IMG/VR virus record: IMGVR_UViG_3300031834_000001
Span: 28,859 to 92,858 of that record
Length of the DNA: 64,000 nt
Reading direction: 5' to 3' (one strand)
From: a virus
Both the position numbers and the translations under genes were made by a program. The notes beneath the pieces are model-generated. The model was not told where the DNA came from. It made no database searches and worked only from the letters and a program-made list of their open reading frames with translations. Shown here piece after piece: positions 55,965 through 63,570 of the stretch (its first letter is position 1; every line of letters starts with the position of its first letter).

Positions 55965-56848
55965 CCATCGATTATGACCGTTGGGACGGCTCGACCGGCG
56001 GCAACTTGTCGCCCACCCAGGTAGTCGAGGATTGCCTGAGATTTGGGGAGTCGCATGGGGAGTTCGCCGACAGGTTTACCAGTGAGGGCTTCGTCCAGAA
56101 GGACCACCGCGAACAGCTGGCCCGCGACGCTTCCGAGGCTGGCCGCGAGTTCGGCGAGGCCGACTGGTCCGCCTACGTGGTCGGGCTCCGCCAGTTCATC
56201 GTGGACACCCTGGACGCCGCCCGGCCCGAGGGGACCATCTGCCGGCGAGTGGACGCCTCGATAACATGGACCTTCCCTGCGGATTCCGAACTGGAGTCCT
56301 GGGAAGCCGTGGGGGATGAGGCCGACTCGGCGACCCTGGTCACTGGGCTACTCGGCCGAGCACCCTATACGGCCCTGTACAACGTGGTTAGCCGGGGCCG
56401 CACCACGTCCTTCTTCGTCGCCGAGCCCGTCTACGGCATCAAGGAGTTCGCTGCGGCCCTGGGGATCGAGCGGAATCATTTCTCGGCCGTCCTCAGCCGG
56501 GGGCAGGGAAGTATCCCTCGTCCGGCCCTGGCGACCGCGGACGACCACATCTGGACGCATTCCCAGGTCGAGGAGTGCAAGCGGGCCCGGCTACTCAAGG
56601 CCCGCCAGCCCCGGCCGGTGGTCACGATCAGCGAGAACCCCTCGGGCGACCCGGAGGCCAAGCGGTTCATCGTGGCCCATCACCAAGGGGCCATGCCCGC
56701 CCACGCGGAACACGGCTTCGACTCCTTGGTCCAAGCGAAGGGGTCAGTGTCTAGGGAATACCTTCTCCGACGGCCCGTCAGGAAGGATGAGGCCGCCGGG
56801 GATGTCCTGTTCATCGGGAGGCTCCGGGCGAAGCGGCCCAAGTCGTAG
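55961..56848 (+). CDS. Hypothetical DNA-binding-like protein, 295 aa
   Basis: ATG 55961 overlaps the previous TGA. Middle part 'VYGIKEFAAALGIERNHFSAVLSRGQGSIPRPALATADDHIWTHSQVEECKRAR' resembles an excisionase/MerR-like winged helix-turn-helix. An acidic N-terminal domain and a basic C-terminal region surround it. Might be a regulator of the adjacent repeated promoter elements; no direct evidence. Confidence 0.55.
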   Translation: MTIDYDRWDGSTGGNLSPTQVVEDCLRFGESHGEFADRFTSEGFVQKDHREQLARDASEAGREFGEADWSAYVVGLRQFIVDTLDAARPEGTICRRVDASITWTFPADSELESWEAVGDEADSATLVTGLLGRAPYTALYNVVSRGRTTSFFVAEPVYGIKEFAAALGIERNHFSAVLSRGQGSIPRPALATADDHIWTHSQVEECKRARLLKARQPRPVVTISENPSGDPEAKRFIVAHHQGAMPAHAEHGFDSLVQAKGSVSREYLLRRPVRKDEAAGDVLFIGRLRAKRPKS

Positions 56849-56934
56849 GCGAGGGTTCGCGGAGGGCCGGGTTCCCACGGGGGCCTGGCCCTCTTCGCGT
56901 CACCGTGTCGAAAACTATCTCCCGGCGGAGCAGG

Positions 56935-56985
56935 TATACTAGTAGACAGGGGGAGGGGAATAGGATACAATGTAGACAGGTAGAG
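56935..56985 (+). promoter_or_regulatory. Promoter region with repeated element (copy 1)
   Basis: TATACT (56935-56940), TAGACA (56943-56948) and TACAAT (56966-56971) with 17 bases between the last two give a possible promoter. The 23-base element beginning GGATACAATGTAGACAG at 56963 recurs at 57306 and 62943. A TGTCGAAA box is just upstream (56906). Confidence 0.6.
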
Positions 56986-57008
56986 AACGGGAAGGCGAGT
57001 TGAGAAAG

Positions 57009-57296
57009 ATGGCTCTCAAGCGCGAACGCGTCACCTGCGTCTTCGTCGGAGCGGAACGCCTCCCTGACGTCCGGGTGGGCTTTCAATCCACGCCCCTTGG
57101 TGGCGTCGTTCTGCGCCGCCCGACCTTCAACGGGCGGTTCGCCCTTTGGGTTGGCCGCGTGTTCGGTCCTGACGGACAACCTTTTTGCGCGGTGTACCAA
57201 CGGCAGGGGCAGGCAATGATTTTCGCGGGCAGGACCGCTTTTCGCGTAGACCTCCAACGCCTAGCGGAGGGTTACTCCTACAAACCCAATGCCTAG
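57009..57296 (+). CDS. Hypothetical protein, 95 aa
   Basis: Starts at ATG 57009 or TTG 57000, whose GGAAGG is closer. Strand-rich with 'RVTCVFVGAERLPDVRVGFQS' and 'GRFALWVGRVFGPDGQPFCAVYQRQGQAMIF'. Function unknown. Lies directly behind the first repeated promoter element. Confidence 0.5.
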   Translation: MALKRERVTCVFVGAERLPDVRVGFQSTPLGGVVLRRPTFNGRFALWVGRVFGPDGQPFCAVYQRQGQAMIFAGRTAFRVDLQRLAEGYSYKPNA

Positions 57297-57305
57297 CGGG
57301 GGATA

Positions 57306-57328
57306 GGATACAATGTAGACAGGTAGAG
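57306..57328 (+). promoter_or_regulatory. Repeated promoter/operator element (copy 2)
   Basis: GGATACAATGTAGACAG plus GTAGAG at 57306-57328, identical to copy 1 over 23 bases and lying ~20 bases before the next start. No good -35 at 17 bases, so an operator role fits as well as a promoter. Confidence 0.55.
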
Positions 57329-57344
57329 GGGGGGGGCAACCAGG

Positions 57345-57569
57345 ATGGCCAAGAGGGGCTGGCGTTACGTGGCGGAGTACGGCGGCGAACGCTTCACGCG
57401 CACCTCGGCCCGCATCTACACTCACGCAGTAGTGATTGACGATGCTAGCGGCGCGTGGGTGTGGTCTTTCTGTGGCAGTGAGACCCTCGCCGTCCAGCAA
57501 GCCGCCAAGGCGAGAAGGACCCGTTCGGCGTGCAGAGTCGAGATCGTTCCGGTCAAGCGGGAGGGCTAG
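57345..57569 (+). CDS. Hypothetical protein, 74 aa
   Basis: ATG 57345. 'RYVAEYGGERFTRTSARIYTHAVVIDDASGAWVWSFCGSETLAVQQAAKA' is a compact strand-helix protein. It is the second gene under the repeated element. Function unknown. Confidence 0.5.
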   Translation: MAKRGWRYVAEYGGERFTRTSARIYTHAVVIDDASGAWVWSFCGSETLAVQQAAKARRTRSACRVEIVPVKREG

Positions 57570-57610
57570 GGACGCACCACCCTGCGGGTCCCATAGGGCC
57601 GAGGGAGAGG

Positions 57611-58168
57611 ATGGGGATAAGAGTGGCCAAGAGATGCAACAGGGCATATATCGGACGCTTCACGGACCAGGACGGTAGCGTTCACCGGGTTCACGCTGAG
57701 CGCCAGGGGGACAAGATCGAGGGGTACCGCTGGCAGGTCCTCGGGGACGGCCAGGACGCCGAGTGCTCGGGCAAGACATTCGGCGAGGCGGTCAAGGCCG
57801 CCTGCGACGCCTGGCCGGAGATTGAACTGGGCGAGGTGGCCGGGGACGCCCTGCGACGCTACCTGGCCTGGCCTGGCGGTCGCGTACCCGCCCCGCGAGT
57901 CTGGTGGCCCACCGAAGCCGAGAAGTTGGGTCGGATGCTCGGGGCCGACAAGGAATGCCCGGTGGCCGAGTTCATCAGGTGTAACCGGGAAGCCGACGTG
58001 GCCGGGTACGAGCAGGAGTGTAAGGTCGGCGAACCCACCGCCATTTGCGGCCTGTGCGCCGAGATGCTGGGCCACCGGGAGACCTCGGCGGACGGGTTGT
58101 GCGCCATCCGGCTGAGGATGTTGGTTCCCGTGCTCCTGCCGGATGACGTGGAGGAACAAGAGGGCTAG
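57611..58168 (+). CDS. Hypothetical cysteine-containing protein, 185 aa
   Basis: ATG 57611 is preceded closely by AGGGAGAGG; GTG 57623 is possible. Contains a 'FTDQDGSVHRVHAERQGDKIEGYRWQVLGDGQDAECSGKTFGEAVKAAC' domain and a C-terminal 'CKVGEPTAICGLCAEMLGH' with CxxC. Function unknown. Confidence 0.5.
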   Translation: MGIRVAKRCNRAYIGRFTDQDGSVHRVHAERQGDKIEGYRWQVLGDGQDAECSGKTFGEAVKAACDAWPEIELGEVAGDALRRYLAWPGGRVPAPRVWWPTEAEKLGRMLGADKECPVAEFIRCNREADVAGYEQECKVGEPTAICGLCAEMLGHRETSADGLCAIRLRMLVPVLLPDDVEEQEG

Positions 58169-58222
58169 GCTCGACCACAACCGGGGAGTCGTCGTGGCTC
58201 CCCTGGAGGAAGGGGGTTCCCC

Positions 58223-58552
58223 ATGCGCCGCCTTGCCTGCCTTATCACCGGGCTCGCCCCGGCCTGCGAGGATTGCCTGGTTCGCCAGGCCCTCGATGAG
58301 TATGTCTGTCGCGGCCGGAACCTCATCGGAACCTACGTAACCCTGGCCGACGTGGCGAGGGCCGAGGGCCGGATTAGGGATGCCCGCCGGAGGTTGAACC
58401 GCGCTCGCGGGAACCGACTGGGTTACGTGTCCCCGTCAACGCACCAGAGGGCCGTGACCAGCATGACCAACACGCTTCGCAGGCGGGAGCGGGAGTTACT
58501 GGCCGTCATGGCTGGGTTGGCGAGGGAGAGGTACACCGAGTTTCCGAGATAG
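58223..58552 (+). CDS. Helical hypothetical protein, 109 aa
   Basis: ATG 58223 after GGAGGAAGGGGG. N-terminal C-x2-C (ACEDCLVRQAL) and a long charged helix 'DVARAEGRIRDARRRLNRARGN'. May bind nucleic acid. Function unknown. Confidence 0.5.
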   Translation: MRRLACLITGLAPACEDCLVRQALDEYVCRGRNLIGTYVTLADVARAEGRIRDARRRLNRARGNRLGYVSPSTHQRAVTSMTNTLRRRERELLAVMAGLARERYTEFPR

Positions 58553-58582
58553 TCCCGGTTCGCCGGGGAGAGGAGGAGGGCC

Positions 58583-58894
58583 ATGCTTAACTGGAAGGGC
58601 AAGGAACTCGTGACCTACGGGGACATCATGGACGCGATTCTGGCTTGCGAGACCCCGGAGGAAATGCGGGCCTGCATGGACGCCTATCGGGCCGAGAACC
58701 CCCACGCCGATGGGAGCATCGGGTACATGACGGGCTACTACGACAACGAGACCGCCAAGCGGGTCAAGCGGTGGCTAGGAGTCAGGCACCCCATTTTCGA
58801 CGGCCACGACCCGACGCCGAAAGAGGCGTTTGGGGCGGGCAAGAAGTGGGCCGGGGAGAGCCGGGCGGGCAAGGAGGCCGAGCCGACATGCTGA
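58583..58894 (+). CDS. Hypothetical protein, 103 aa
   Basis: GGAGGAGG precedes ATG 58583. 'GKELVTYGDIMDAILACETPEEMRACMDAYRAENPHADGSIGYMTGYYDNETAKRVKRWLGVRHPIFDG' matches small widespread phage proteins with the phrase 'NIGYxTGYY' and 'HPIFG'. Function not known. Confidence 0.65.
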   Translation: MLNWKGKELVTYGDIMDAILACETPEEMRACMDAYRAENPHADGSIGYMTGYYDNETAKRVKRWLGVRHPIFDGHDPTPKEAFGAGKKWAGESRAGKEAEPTC

Positions 58895-59184
58895 CCACCA
58901 AGGACCTGCTGGACCCCCGGCACACTCCGGGGCCGTTGGAGGTTAAGCGCACCGTGGGCGCATGGGGAATCTACGCCCCCGAGTCCGGCCTTATCGCCCC
59001 GGTATCCACGGAGGCCGATGCCACCCTGTTCGCCGCCTCTCCCGACTTGGCCAAGGTGGTCCGGGAGTATCTGGAGGGACTGGAGGATAAGTGGCTCCCG
59101 GATCATGGTCCGCTATTGGACGCCCAGCCCCTGTACGCCATTCTCGCCAGGGTCTACGGGACGAAGGAGGACTCCGATGTTTAA
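58888..59184 (+). CDS. Hypothetical protein, 98 aa
   Basis: ATG 58888 overlaps the previous gene by 7 bases. Contains 'GAWGIYAPESGLIAPVSTEADATLFAASPDLAKVVREYLEG', a common phage helper pattern (…AxLxAAAPDLLxAL). Function unknown. Confidence 0.6.
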   Translation: MLTTKDLLDPRHTPGPLEVKRTVGAWGIYAPESGLIAPVSTEADATLFAASPDLAKVVREYLEGLEDKWLPDHGPLLDAQPLYAILARVYGTKEDSDV

Positions 59185-59416
59185 GTCATTCGCCAAACTC
59201 AACAGGGCCGCCCTGCTGGAGATGGGTCTCTCTGAGGCCGAAGCCGACGCCATGCTGGCCAAGCCGGGCGGGAGCGACTGGACCACGTTGAAAATCCCTA
59301 GCGAGTTGAGGGACCGCCTCGCCACCCTGGCCCGCAAGGAGGGCCTGTCGATGGGGGCCTTCGTGGCGAAACTGGTGGAGGAGGCTCGCCGGGAGAAGGA
59401 GGGTGACCAGACATGA
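59177..59416 (+). CDS. Small RHH-like protein, 79 aa
   Basis: ATG 59177. 'WTTLKIPSELRDRLATLARKEGLSMGAFVAKLVEEA' is a ribbon-helix-helix domain like Arc/MetJ or CopG regulators. N-terminal segment is a short helix. May repress phage promoters. It overlaps both neighbours. Confidence 0.65.
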   Translation: MFKSFAKLNRAALLEMGLSEAEADAMLAKPGGSDWTTLKIPSELRDRLATLARKEGLSMGAFVAKLVEEARREKEGDQT

Positions 59417-59895
59417 CCGGCTCCGAAGTGTTGGCCAGGTGGAACACCCTTACCCCGGCGGAACGTGACGCCTGGGTGGCGGAGAGGTGCATGGACATGT
59501 CCCTCATGCGTTGCGTGAACAGCGCGGAGTACGTGACCCACGAGATGGCCATGGACGCCGGAGACCGCTCGCTCGAAGGGTCCCTCTACCGCGCCGAGGA
59601 GTGGGAGCCGGTCGAGCCGCCCCCGTTCACCCAGGACAACAACGCCGCCATCTCCGTCGCGGAGAAACTGGGGCTTACCCTGCTTCCCGTGCGAGACTTG
59701 GCGGACGAGGATAACCCGAAACTGCTGGGATGGATAGCGACGGACCACCCGGTGGCGATGGGCGACTGGGCCGATGGGCCGCGCGAAGTCCTCTTGGCGA
59801 TAGACAGGTTCCTGCCCGCCGAGTTGGTCCAGCCTACCCCGGCGGCCGCGATATGCCTGGCGGGGTTGGCCTACGTCGAGGGAGGCGAGGGTTAG
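59413..59895 (+). CDS. Phage ABA-sandwich-like protein, 160 aa
   Basis: ATG 59413 overlaps the previous TGA. 'SEVLARWNTLTPAERDAWVAERCM' then 'PPPFTQDNNAAISVAEKLGLTLLPV' and C-terminal 'TPAAAICLAGLAYVEGG' fit the phage ABA sandwich domain, better than the other local members. Function unknown. Confidence 0.7.
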   Translation: MTGSEVLARWNTLTPAERDAWVAERCMDMSLMRCVNSAEYVTHEMAMDAGDRSLEGSLYRAEEWEPVEPPPFTQDNNAAISVAEKLGLTLLPVRDLADEDNPKLLGWIATDHPVAMGDWADGPREVLLAIDRFLPAELVQPTPAAAICLAGLAYVEGGEG

Positions 59896-59896
59896 C

Positions 59897-60094
59897 ATGG
59901 ACTCCGAACTGGCCGACGCGCTCGTAGCCATCGAGGCGAAGGTGGATCGGTTGTTCCGCTATCTCGTCTCGATCACCGACGCCTGCCCGGACTGCAAGGG
60001 GATGGGCTGGTACCCGAGCGCGTATCCCCACAGGGAATGCTCGGGTTGTGCGGGAAGCGGGAGAGTGCCGAGGGGGCGGGGAGGTGAGGGTTGA
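59897..60094 (+). CDS. DnaJ-type zinc finger protein, 65 aa
   Basis: ATG 59897. Two CxxCxGxG motifs ('CPDCKGMGW' and 'CSGCAGSGR') are the DnaJ central-type zinc finger. An N-terminal coiled helix precedes them. Probably a chaperone-like or binding module of its own; function unknown. Confidence 0.65.
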   Translation: MDSELADALVAIEAKVDRLFRYLVSITDACPDCKGMGWYPSAYPHRECSGCAGSGRVPRGRGGEG

Positions 60095-60306
60095 TGCTAT
60101 GGTTCCTGGTAAACGAGGTTCATAGGTGCCACTGTGCCGCCTGGGGTGACACGGAGACCGAGGCCCAGGAGGCGCGACTGGATTGCCGGTACCGCGACGG
60201 GAAGGGTGTCTGCTTCGTGGACGGCGTCTATGACGCGGTCGGCAGGGACGGCCGGAGGTACCTGGTGGTAAAGGGGGAGCCGGGAGACCTGGCCCGGCAG
60301 GGTTGA
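60094..60306 (+). CDS. Hypothetical protein, 70 aa
   Basis: ATG 60094 (TTG 60091 possible). 'NEVHRCHCAAWGDTETEAQEARLDCRYRDGKGVCFVDGVYDAV' contains several cysteines and histidines. Function unknown. Confidence 0.5.
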   Translation: MLWFLVNEVHRCHCAAWGDTETEAQEARLDCRYRDGKGVCFVDGVYDAVGRDGRRYLVVKGEPGDLARQG

Positions 60307-60725
60307 ACAACAGAGATCAACAGAGAGGAGTGTTGACGTTGGACGTTGACAAGCTCCACGGACTCCTAGCCGACGTGACTAGCCCATTCTACGAGGGGGT
60401 CACTGAGGACGCCGGGCTCGCCATAGTAGACTGCCACTTCGTGGTTATCGGCGTGGACAAGGTGAAGGCCGAGGCCCGCCGGGGCGAACTGGTGGACCTG
60501 CTGGCCGGGTATTCACCTCCCGGCAGATTGGCCGTCGGTCCCTCGTACATCGAGGTCGGCGGCGTCCTGGGCGACCAGGGCGAGGCGTTCCGGCTATTCG
60601 CGGTCGGCGAGGCTCTGGGAATGTGGAAGGTGATTACGCCGAAGACCATGGGTTTCGAGGGCCGCGCGGCTGAACAGTTGGCTGGACAGGGGTTCGTCAT
60701 GATGAGCGGCTACAAGGTCGCCTGA
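60303..60725 (+). CDS. Hypothetical protein, about 130-140 aa
   Basis: Start uncertain: TTG 60303 (TTGA overlap) or TTG 60339 with GAGAGGAG upstream. 'AIVDCHFVVIGVDKVKAEARRGELVDLLAGYSPPGRLAVGPSYIEVGGVLGDQGEAFRLFAVGEALGMW' is a phage protein pattern with a helical end. Function unknown. Confidence 0.55.
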   Translation: MNNRDQQRGVLTLDVDKLHGLLADVTSPFYEGVTEDAGLAIVDCHFVVIGVDKVKAEARRGELVDLLAGYSPPGRLAVGPSYIEVGGVLGDQGEAFRLFAVGEALGMWKVITPKTMGFEGRAAEQLAGQGFVMMSGYKVA

Positions 60726-60745
60726 GCCTCCGGGGTATAGACAGC

Positions 60746-60811
60746 CGCCTGCCGGCCGGGGTAAGATGGGGTTAGAATCCGGCCTGGCGTTCCTCCGGGG
60801 ACGGGCAGGCG
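60746..60811 (+). repeat. Nested inverted repeat between convergent genes
   Basis: Outer arms CGCCTGCC (60746-60753) and GGCAGGCG (60804-60811) enclose inner arms GGCCGG and CCGGCC (60754-60759 and 60779-60784). It lies between two converging genes. It could be a structured RNA or terminator; no tRNA-like T-arm or anticodon is seen. Confidence 0.4.
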
Positions 60812-60826
60812 AGAATCCAAGAGAGG

Positions 60827-60852
60827 CCGCCCCAGCAAGGGGCGGTCTTCTC
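60827..60852. terminator. Bidirectional terminator hairpin
   Basis: CCGCCCC (60827-60833) pairs with GGGGCGG (60839-60845) around AGCAA, followed by TCTTCTC. It lies just before the end of the leftward methyltransferase gene and ends rightward transcription. Confidence 0.6.
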
Positions 60853-60856
60853 GTTT

Positions 60857-61432
60857 CTACTCCACCCTCTGCCACACGAACGCCATTCTGACCCGGTGGT
60901 TCGTTGACCCCGCGATTCCCACGGTCCCCACAAGCAACACGTCCGCCTTCCGGTACATCGGGAGCACCGTGTCCAGCCAGACTAGGAAGCCGCCCGGTCT
61001 GAGCGCCTTGGCGCACTCGCCTACCACCCTCTTCCTGTTGACCGGCCCCGTCCCATACTTCGCTGAGTCCTCCTTGGAGTATGGCGGGTCGGCCAGGATG
61101 AGCCCGAATCTCCCCTCCCCCACCAGGTTTCCCAGGTCATGCGCGTCTCCCACGATGTCCGGGTTCATGTCGGCGCGAATGTCCAGCCTCAAACCCTGGC
61201 CCGCCTGCACGGACCCGGCGAACAGGTGGAGGGTCATGTCCGGCGGGATGTCCGGGAAGAGCGTGGTCACCCGGTCGAGATAGCCCGGCGGGTAGGACCC
61301 ATAGTATCCGGAGCCCCGGTAGTTGTTGCCGCCCATCCAGACTCCGGTCAGCCAACGGTCCGTGCCGACCATGGGCGGGCGAGTCGGCCAACGGGAGTTG
61401 TAGAGGGCGGCGCGGTCGGCAAGGGTTAGCAT
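60857..61432 (-). CDS. DNA methyltransferase-like protein (DPPY motif), 191 aa
   Basis: The start ATG at 61430-61432 (minus) has a GGAGGTG ribosome site. Motif I-like 'LHLFAGSVQAGQGLRLDI' and motif IV 'GLILADPPYSKED' at about residues 110-120 suggest amino-group methylation of adenine or cytosine. 'KALRPGGFLVWLDTVLPMYRK' follows. It is the last gene of the leftward operon, which includes a nuclease-like protein, so restriction-modification or anti-restriction is possible. Confidence 0.75.
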   Translation of the reverse strand: MLTLADRAALYNSRWPTRPPMVGTDRWLTGVWMGGNNYRGSGYYGSYPPGYLDRVTTLFPDIPPDMTLHLFAGSVQAGQGLRLDIRADMNPDIVGDAHDLGNLVGEGRFGLILADPPYSKEDSAKYGTGPVNRKRVVGECAKALRPGGFLVWLDTVLPMYRKADVLLVGTVGIAGSTNHRVRMAFVWQRVE

Positions 61433-61830
61433 GTCGGCACCTCCACCTCGCTCGACTCGGTGCATCTCCACAGTCTAGTCCCCACTCTGACGCCTCCCAC
61501 CATGTCCAGCAGCTTCTTGACGCCCAACCCGTCCGGGAAGGCGACGGTTACCCCGTTCACCGTGACCCACAGGTTGACCGGGATTCCCTCATCCTTCGTG
61601 GTGGCCCGGAATCTCAGGCACCTCTGCGTCGCCCTAGTCGCCCACTCTTCCCTATCGGGGAAGTTTCCTTCGGTGAGTCTCAGACCCCACGCGGGATCCC
61701 CGACCATCGAGGCGGCCAGGTCCCACGCGGCGGCTGGCGGGATCGCCGCGGCGAACCGGGCCTGGTAGACGGCCAGGCGCGGAGCAGGGGGCCGGCCGAA
61801 CAGGGGGAGTTGGGCTTCGATAGGTCTCAT
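61426..61830 (-). CDS. Unknown protein in the leftward operon, 134 aa
   Basis: ATG at 61828-61830 (minus) overlaps the nuclease-like gene and, at the other end, the methyltransferase by 7 bases. Begins MRPIEAQLPLFGRPPAP. A strand-rich end ('VNLWVTVNGVTVAFPDGLGVKKLLDMVGGVRV') may form a small barrel. Could be a specificity or adaptor subunit; this is inference. Confidence 0.55.
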   Translation of the reverse strand: MRPIEAQLPLFGRPPAPRLAVYQARFAAAIPPAAAWDLAASMVGDPAWGLRLTEGNFPDREEWATRATQRCLRFRATTKDEGIPVNLWVTVNGVTVAFPDGLGVKKLLDMVGGVRVGTRLWRCTESSEVEVPTC

Positions 61831-62477
61831 GGTTCCCCCGTCAGTCCCAGGTCGGCCATGATTTGCCGGGCCACCTCGGGGTCATGGGGTGTCTGCGGGC
61901 GGCGTGGCTTGACCACTTTAGCCGGGAGAACCCCTCGCCACCGGAGGGCCGATTCGCGCGGTGAGGATCGGCGAACGAAGGCTTCCCCGGTCTCCAACGC
62001 CCTCACGTAGTCTATGGCCTCCGTGTTGCCCAGGTCGAACTCGCCGTCGAGGGGGGCCGTGATTAACTGGATAACGATGGCCAGCGGGCCGCAGTAGAGG
62101 GGAAGTCGGTCCGCCGGGGCGACCCGCCGGGCCTCCAGGATGACCCTCGCCGACTCGGTTCCCACGGCCACCAATCCGACTCCGGCTTCCTCGAAGGCCG
62201 GGAGGTTCCTGGCCGCCGGGGCGACATACTCCTCCGCCATGCCCACCCAGGAGTAATCGACGTGCCAGCGATTCCGGGCCGCCTGGGCCAACGCGCGTCT
62301 CCAGTCGGACACCTTGAGTTCGACGGCCACCATGTCACCGTCGGCGAACCAGGCCACCAGGTCGGCGAGGCAGTTCCCGATGTTGCAGACCTCGCCCAGG
62401 ATGGACCCCGCGCCGCGACTGGTAAGCCAGGCCATCGCCGGGGCCGTCAGGGATGACTCGGGACGCCTAGTCCTCAC
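61827..62477 (-). CDS. PD-(D/E)XK-like nuclease, 216 aa
   Basis: GTG at 62475-62477 (minus) overlaps the upstream stop (GTGA). 'LADLVAWFADGDMVAVELKVSDWRRALAQAARNRWHVDYSWVGMAEE' has D39 ... E53-L-K55 in the spacing of PD-(D/E)XK nucleases. A following helix 'RRALAQAARNRWH' is typical of restriction or Holliday-type folds. C-terminal part is basic. Function as a restriction-like nuclease is inferred. Confidence 0.6.
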   Translation of the reverse strand: MRTRRPESSLTAPAMAWLTSRGAGSILGEVCNIGNCLADLVAWFADGDMVAVELKVSDWRRALAQAARNRWHVDYSWVGMAEEYVAPAARNLPAFEEAGVGLVAVGTESARVILEARRVAPADRLPLYCGPLAIVIQLITAPLDGEFDLGNTEAIDYVRALETGEAFVRRSSPRESALRWRGVLPAKVVKPRRPQTPHDPEVARQIMADLGLTGEP

Positions 62478-62833
62478 GACCACGCCGCCGCCCACATGGC
62501 TTGAAGGAGTCGATGGAACGCCTCGCCGAATTGGGCGGGCTCGCACTCCACGCATAACTCCCCTCTCTTCTCCTCTACCCCGAACCCGGCCAGGGTGACT
62601 CGCAGGGCGGCCCAGTCTACATCGCGGCCGGACATGGCCCGATCGTCTAGGGTGTCCGCGCTATCCGTCAGGCGCAGGCGTCCGTCGTCGCCGGTCCAGA
62701 CGTCAATGACCATGCAGTCATTGTGGCGATCCAGGAACGGCGTGATAATCCTCGTCCACTTGCTCCCAGTGGCCTCGGTGCGAAACTGGCCGCCCAGATA
62801 GGCCAGGTAGGACGCGGCGAAATCGGTAGGCAT
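62474..62833 (-). CDS. DUF1828-domain protein, 119 aa
   Basis: ATG at 62831-62833 with AAGGAGG upstream. 'WTRIITPFLDRHNDCMVIDVWTGDDGRLRLTDSADTLDD' is the DUF1828 signature (TPFxDxHxDxIxIYVxxxxGxxxLTDDGxTLxxL). First gene of a four-gene leftward operon. DUF1828 proteins are uncharacterised and often lie in defence or mobile contexts. Confidence 0.72.
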   Translation of the reverse strand: MPTDFAASYLAYLGGQFRTEATGSKWTRIITPFLDRHNDCMVIDVWTGDDGRLRLTDSADTLDDRAMSGRDVDWAALRVTLAGFGVEEKRGELCVECEPAQFGEAFHRLLQAMWAAAWS

Positions 62834-62922
62834 GTTAACCCCTCCTTCTGCCTGGTTATTGAGGCCCGGCGAGAGAGGTTCCTTCTGGTGGGTGGGGTGG
62901 GAAGGGGAATGACTAATAGTCC

Positions 62923-62965
62923 TTGACAACGGGGTCGGGATGGGATACAATGTAGACAGATGGAG
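62923..62965 (+). promoter_or_regulatory. Sigma-A promoter with repeated element (copy 3)
   Basis: TTGACA (62923-62928), 17-base spacer, TACAAT (62946-62951), a near-perfect promoter. The element GGATACAATGTAGACAG at 62943-62959 is the same as at 56963 and 57306 over 17 bases. It drives the final rightward genes and faces away from the leftward operon. Confidence 0.75.
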
Positions 62966-62978
62966 AGGGGCAACAAAC

Positions 62979-63179
62979 ATGCGGACCGCCCAGCAGGAAG
63001 CGTACATCGAGAGGCTCCGGGAACTCGACAAGGACGGCCAGTTGCAGGACCATCTCAACCGGGCCAAGAGGGTAGTCGCCCAGCGCATCTTCGCTGAGCA
63101 CCCGAATGAGGACATCAACCGCATCGCCAGGGTGGCCGAGGCTCTGATTGAAACCATCGCCATGGGGATGCCCGAGTAG
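62979..63179 (+). CDS. Hypothetical protein, 66 aa
   Basis: ATG 62979 after GGAGAGGGG. 'AQQEAYIERLRELDKDGQLQDHLNRAKRVVAQRIF' is a charged helical segment; no known domain. First gene under the copy-3 promoter. Confidence 0.55.
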   Translation: MRTAQQEAYIERLRELDKDGQLQDHLNRAKRVVAQRIFAEHPNEDINRIARVAEALIETIAMGMPE

Positions 63180-63184
63180 AGACA

Positions 63185-63570
63185 GGGGACGTAGGGACCG
63201 CCCGATGAACCGGGAAGCCGGGGAGGGCGAGGAGAATAAGAGAGGAGATGGGCTCAGTGGTAGAACGGGCGGTCCTAGTTGACCCGGCCTACGCCAACCG
63301 CATCAATGCGGCCGTGGCTAACGGCGACGGCGAGAGGGCCTTCGAGCTCCTCGCGGGCGAAGGTTGGCGGATTAGTCTCTGGCAGACCCCGGAGAACCGG
63401 GAGAAGTTGAGCGTCGATGCCATCTGGTTCCTGGAGACAATCGAGGCAACGCCGAAGAAGTTCTGGCGTTCCTGACGGAGGTGCTTGAGGCGCAGGTGAA
63501 GTAGGCCATGCCCCGCCCGATGAACCCTTGGGGGAGGGTGGGGAGAATGGGAGAGGAGAGGTTGAGATGG
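63185..63570 (+). repeat. Repeated leader block before two small genes
   Basis: CCGCCCGATGAACC followed by a GGGGAGGG run and GGAGAAT...GAGAGGAGA occurs at 63198-63250 and again at 63516-63566. Both lie directly before a start codon (63248 and 63567). It is likely a duplicated 5' leader with ribosome site. Confidence 0.5.
63248..63475 (+). CDS. Hypothetical protein, 75 aa
   Basis: ATG 63248 after AGAGAGGAG. 'GSVVERAVLVDPAYANRINAAVANGDGERAFELLAGEGWRISLW' is an alpha/beta miniature protein. Function unknown. Confidence 0.55.
   Translation: MGSVVERAVLVDPAYANRINAAVANGDGERAFELLAGEGWRISLWQTPENREKLSVDAIWFLETIEATPKKFWRS

Noticed and set aside
60746-60811. tRNA gene
   Set aside because: Outer stem length is suggestive, but there is no T-arm TTC pattern, no anticodon loop and no conserved D-arm. 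No other tRNA candidate was noticed either.
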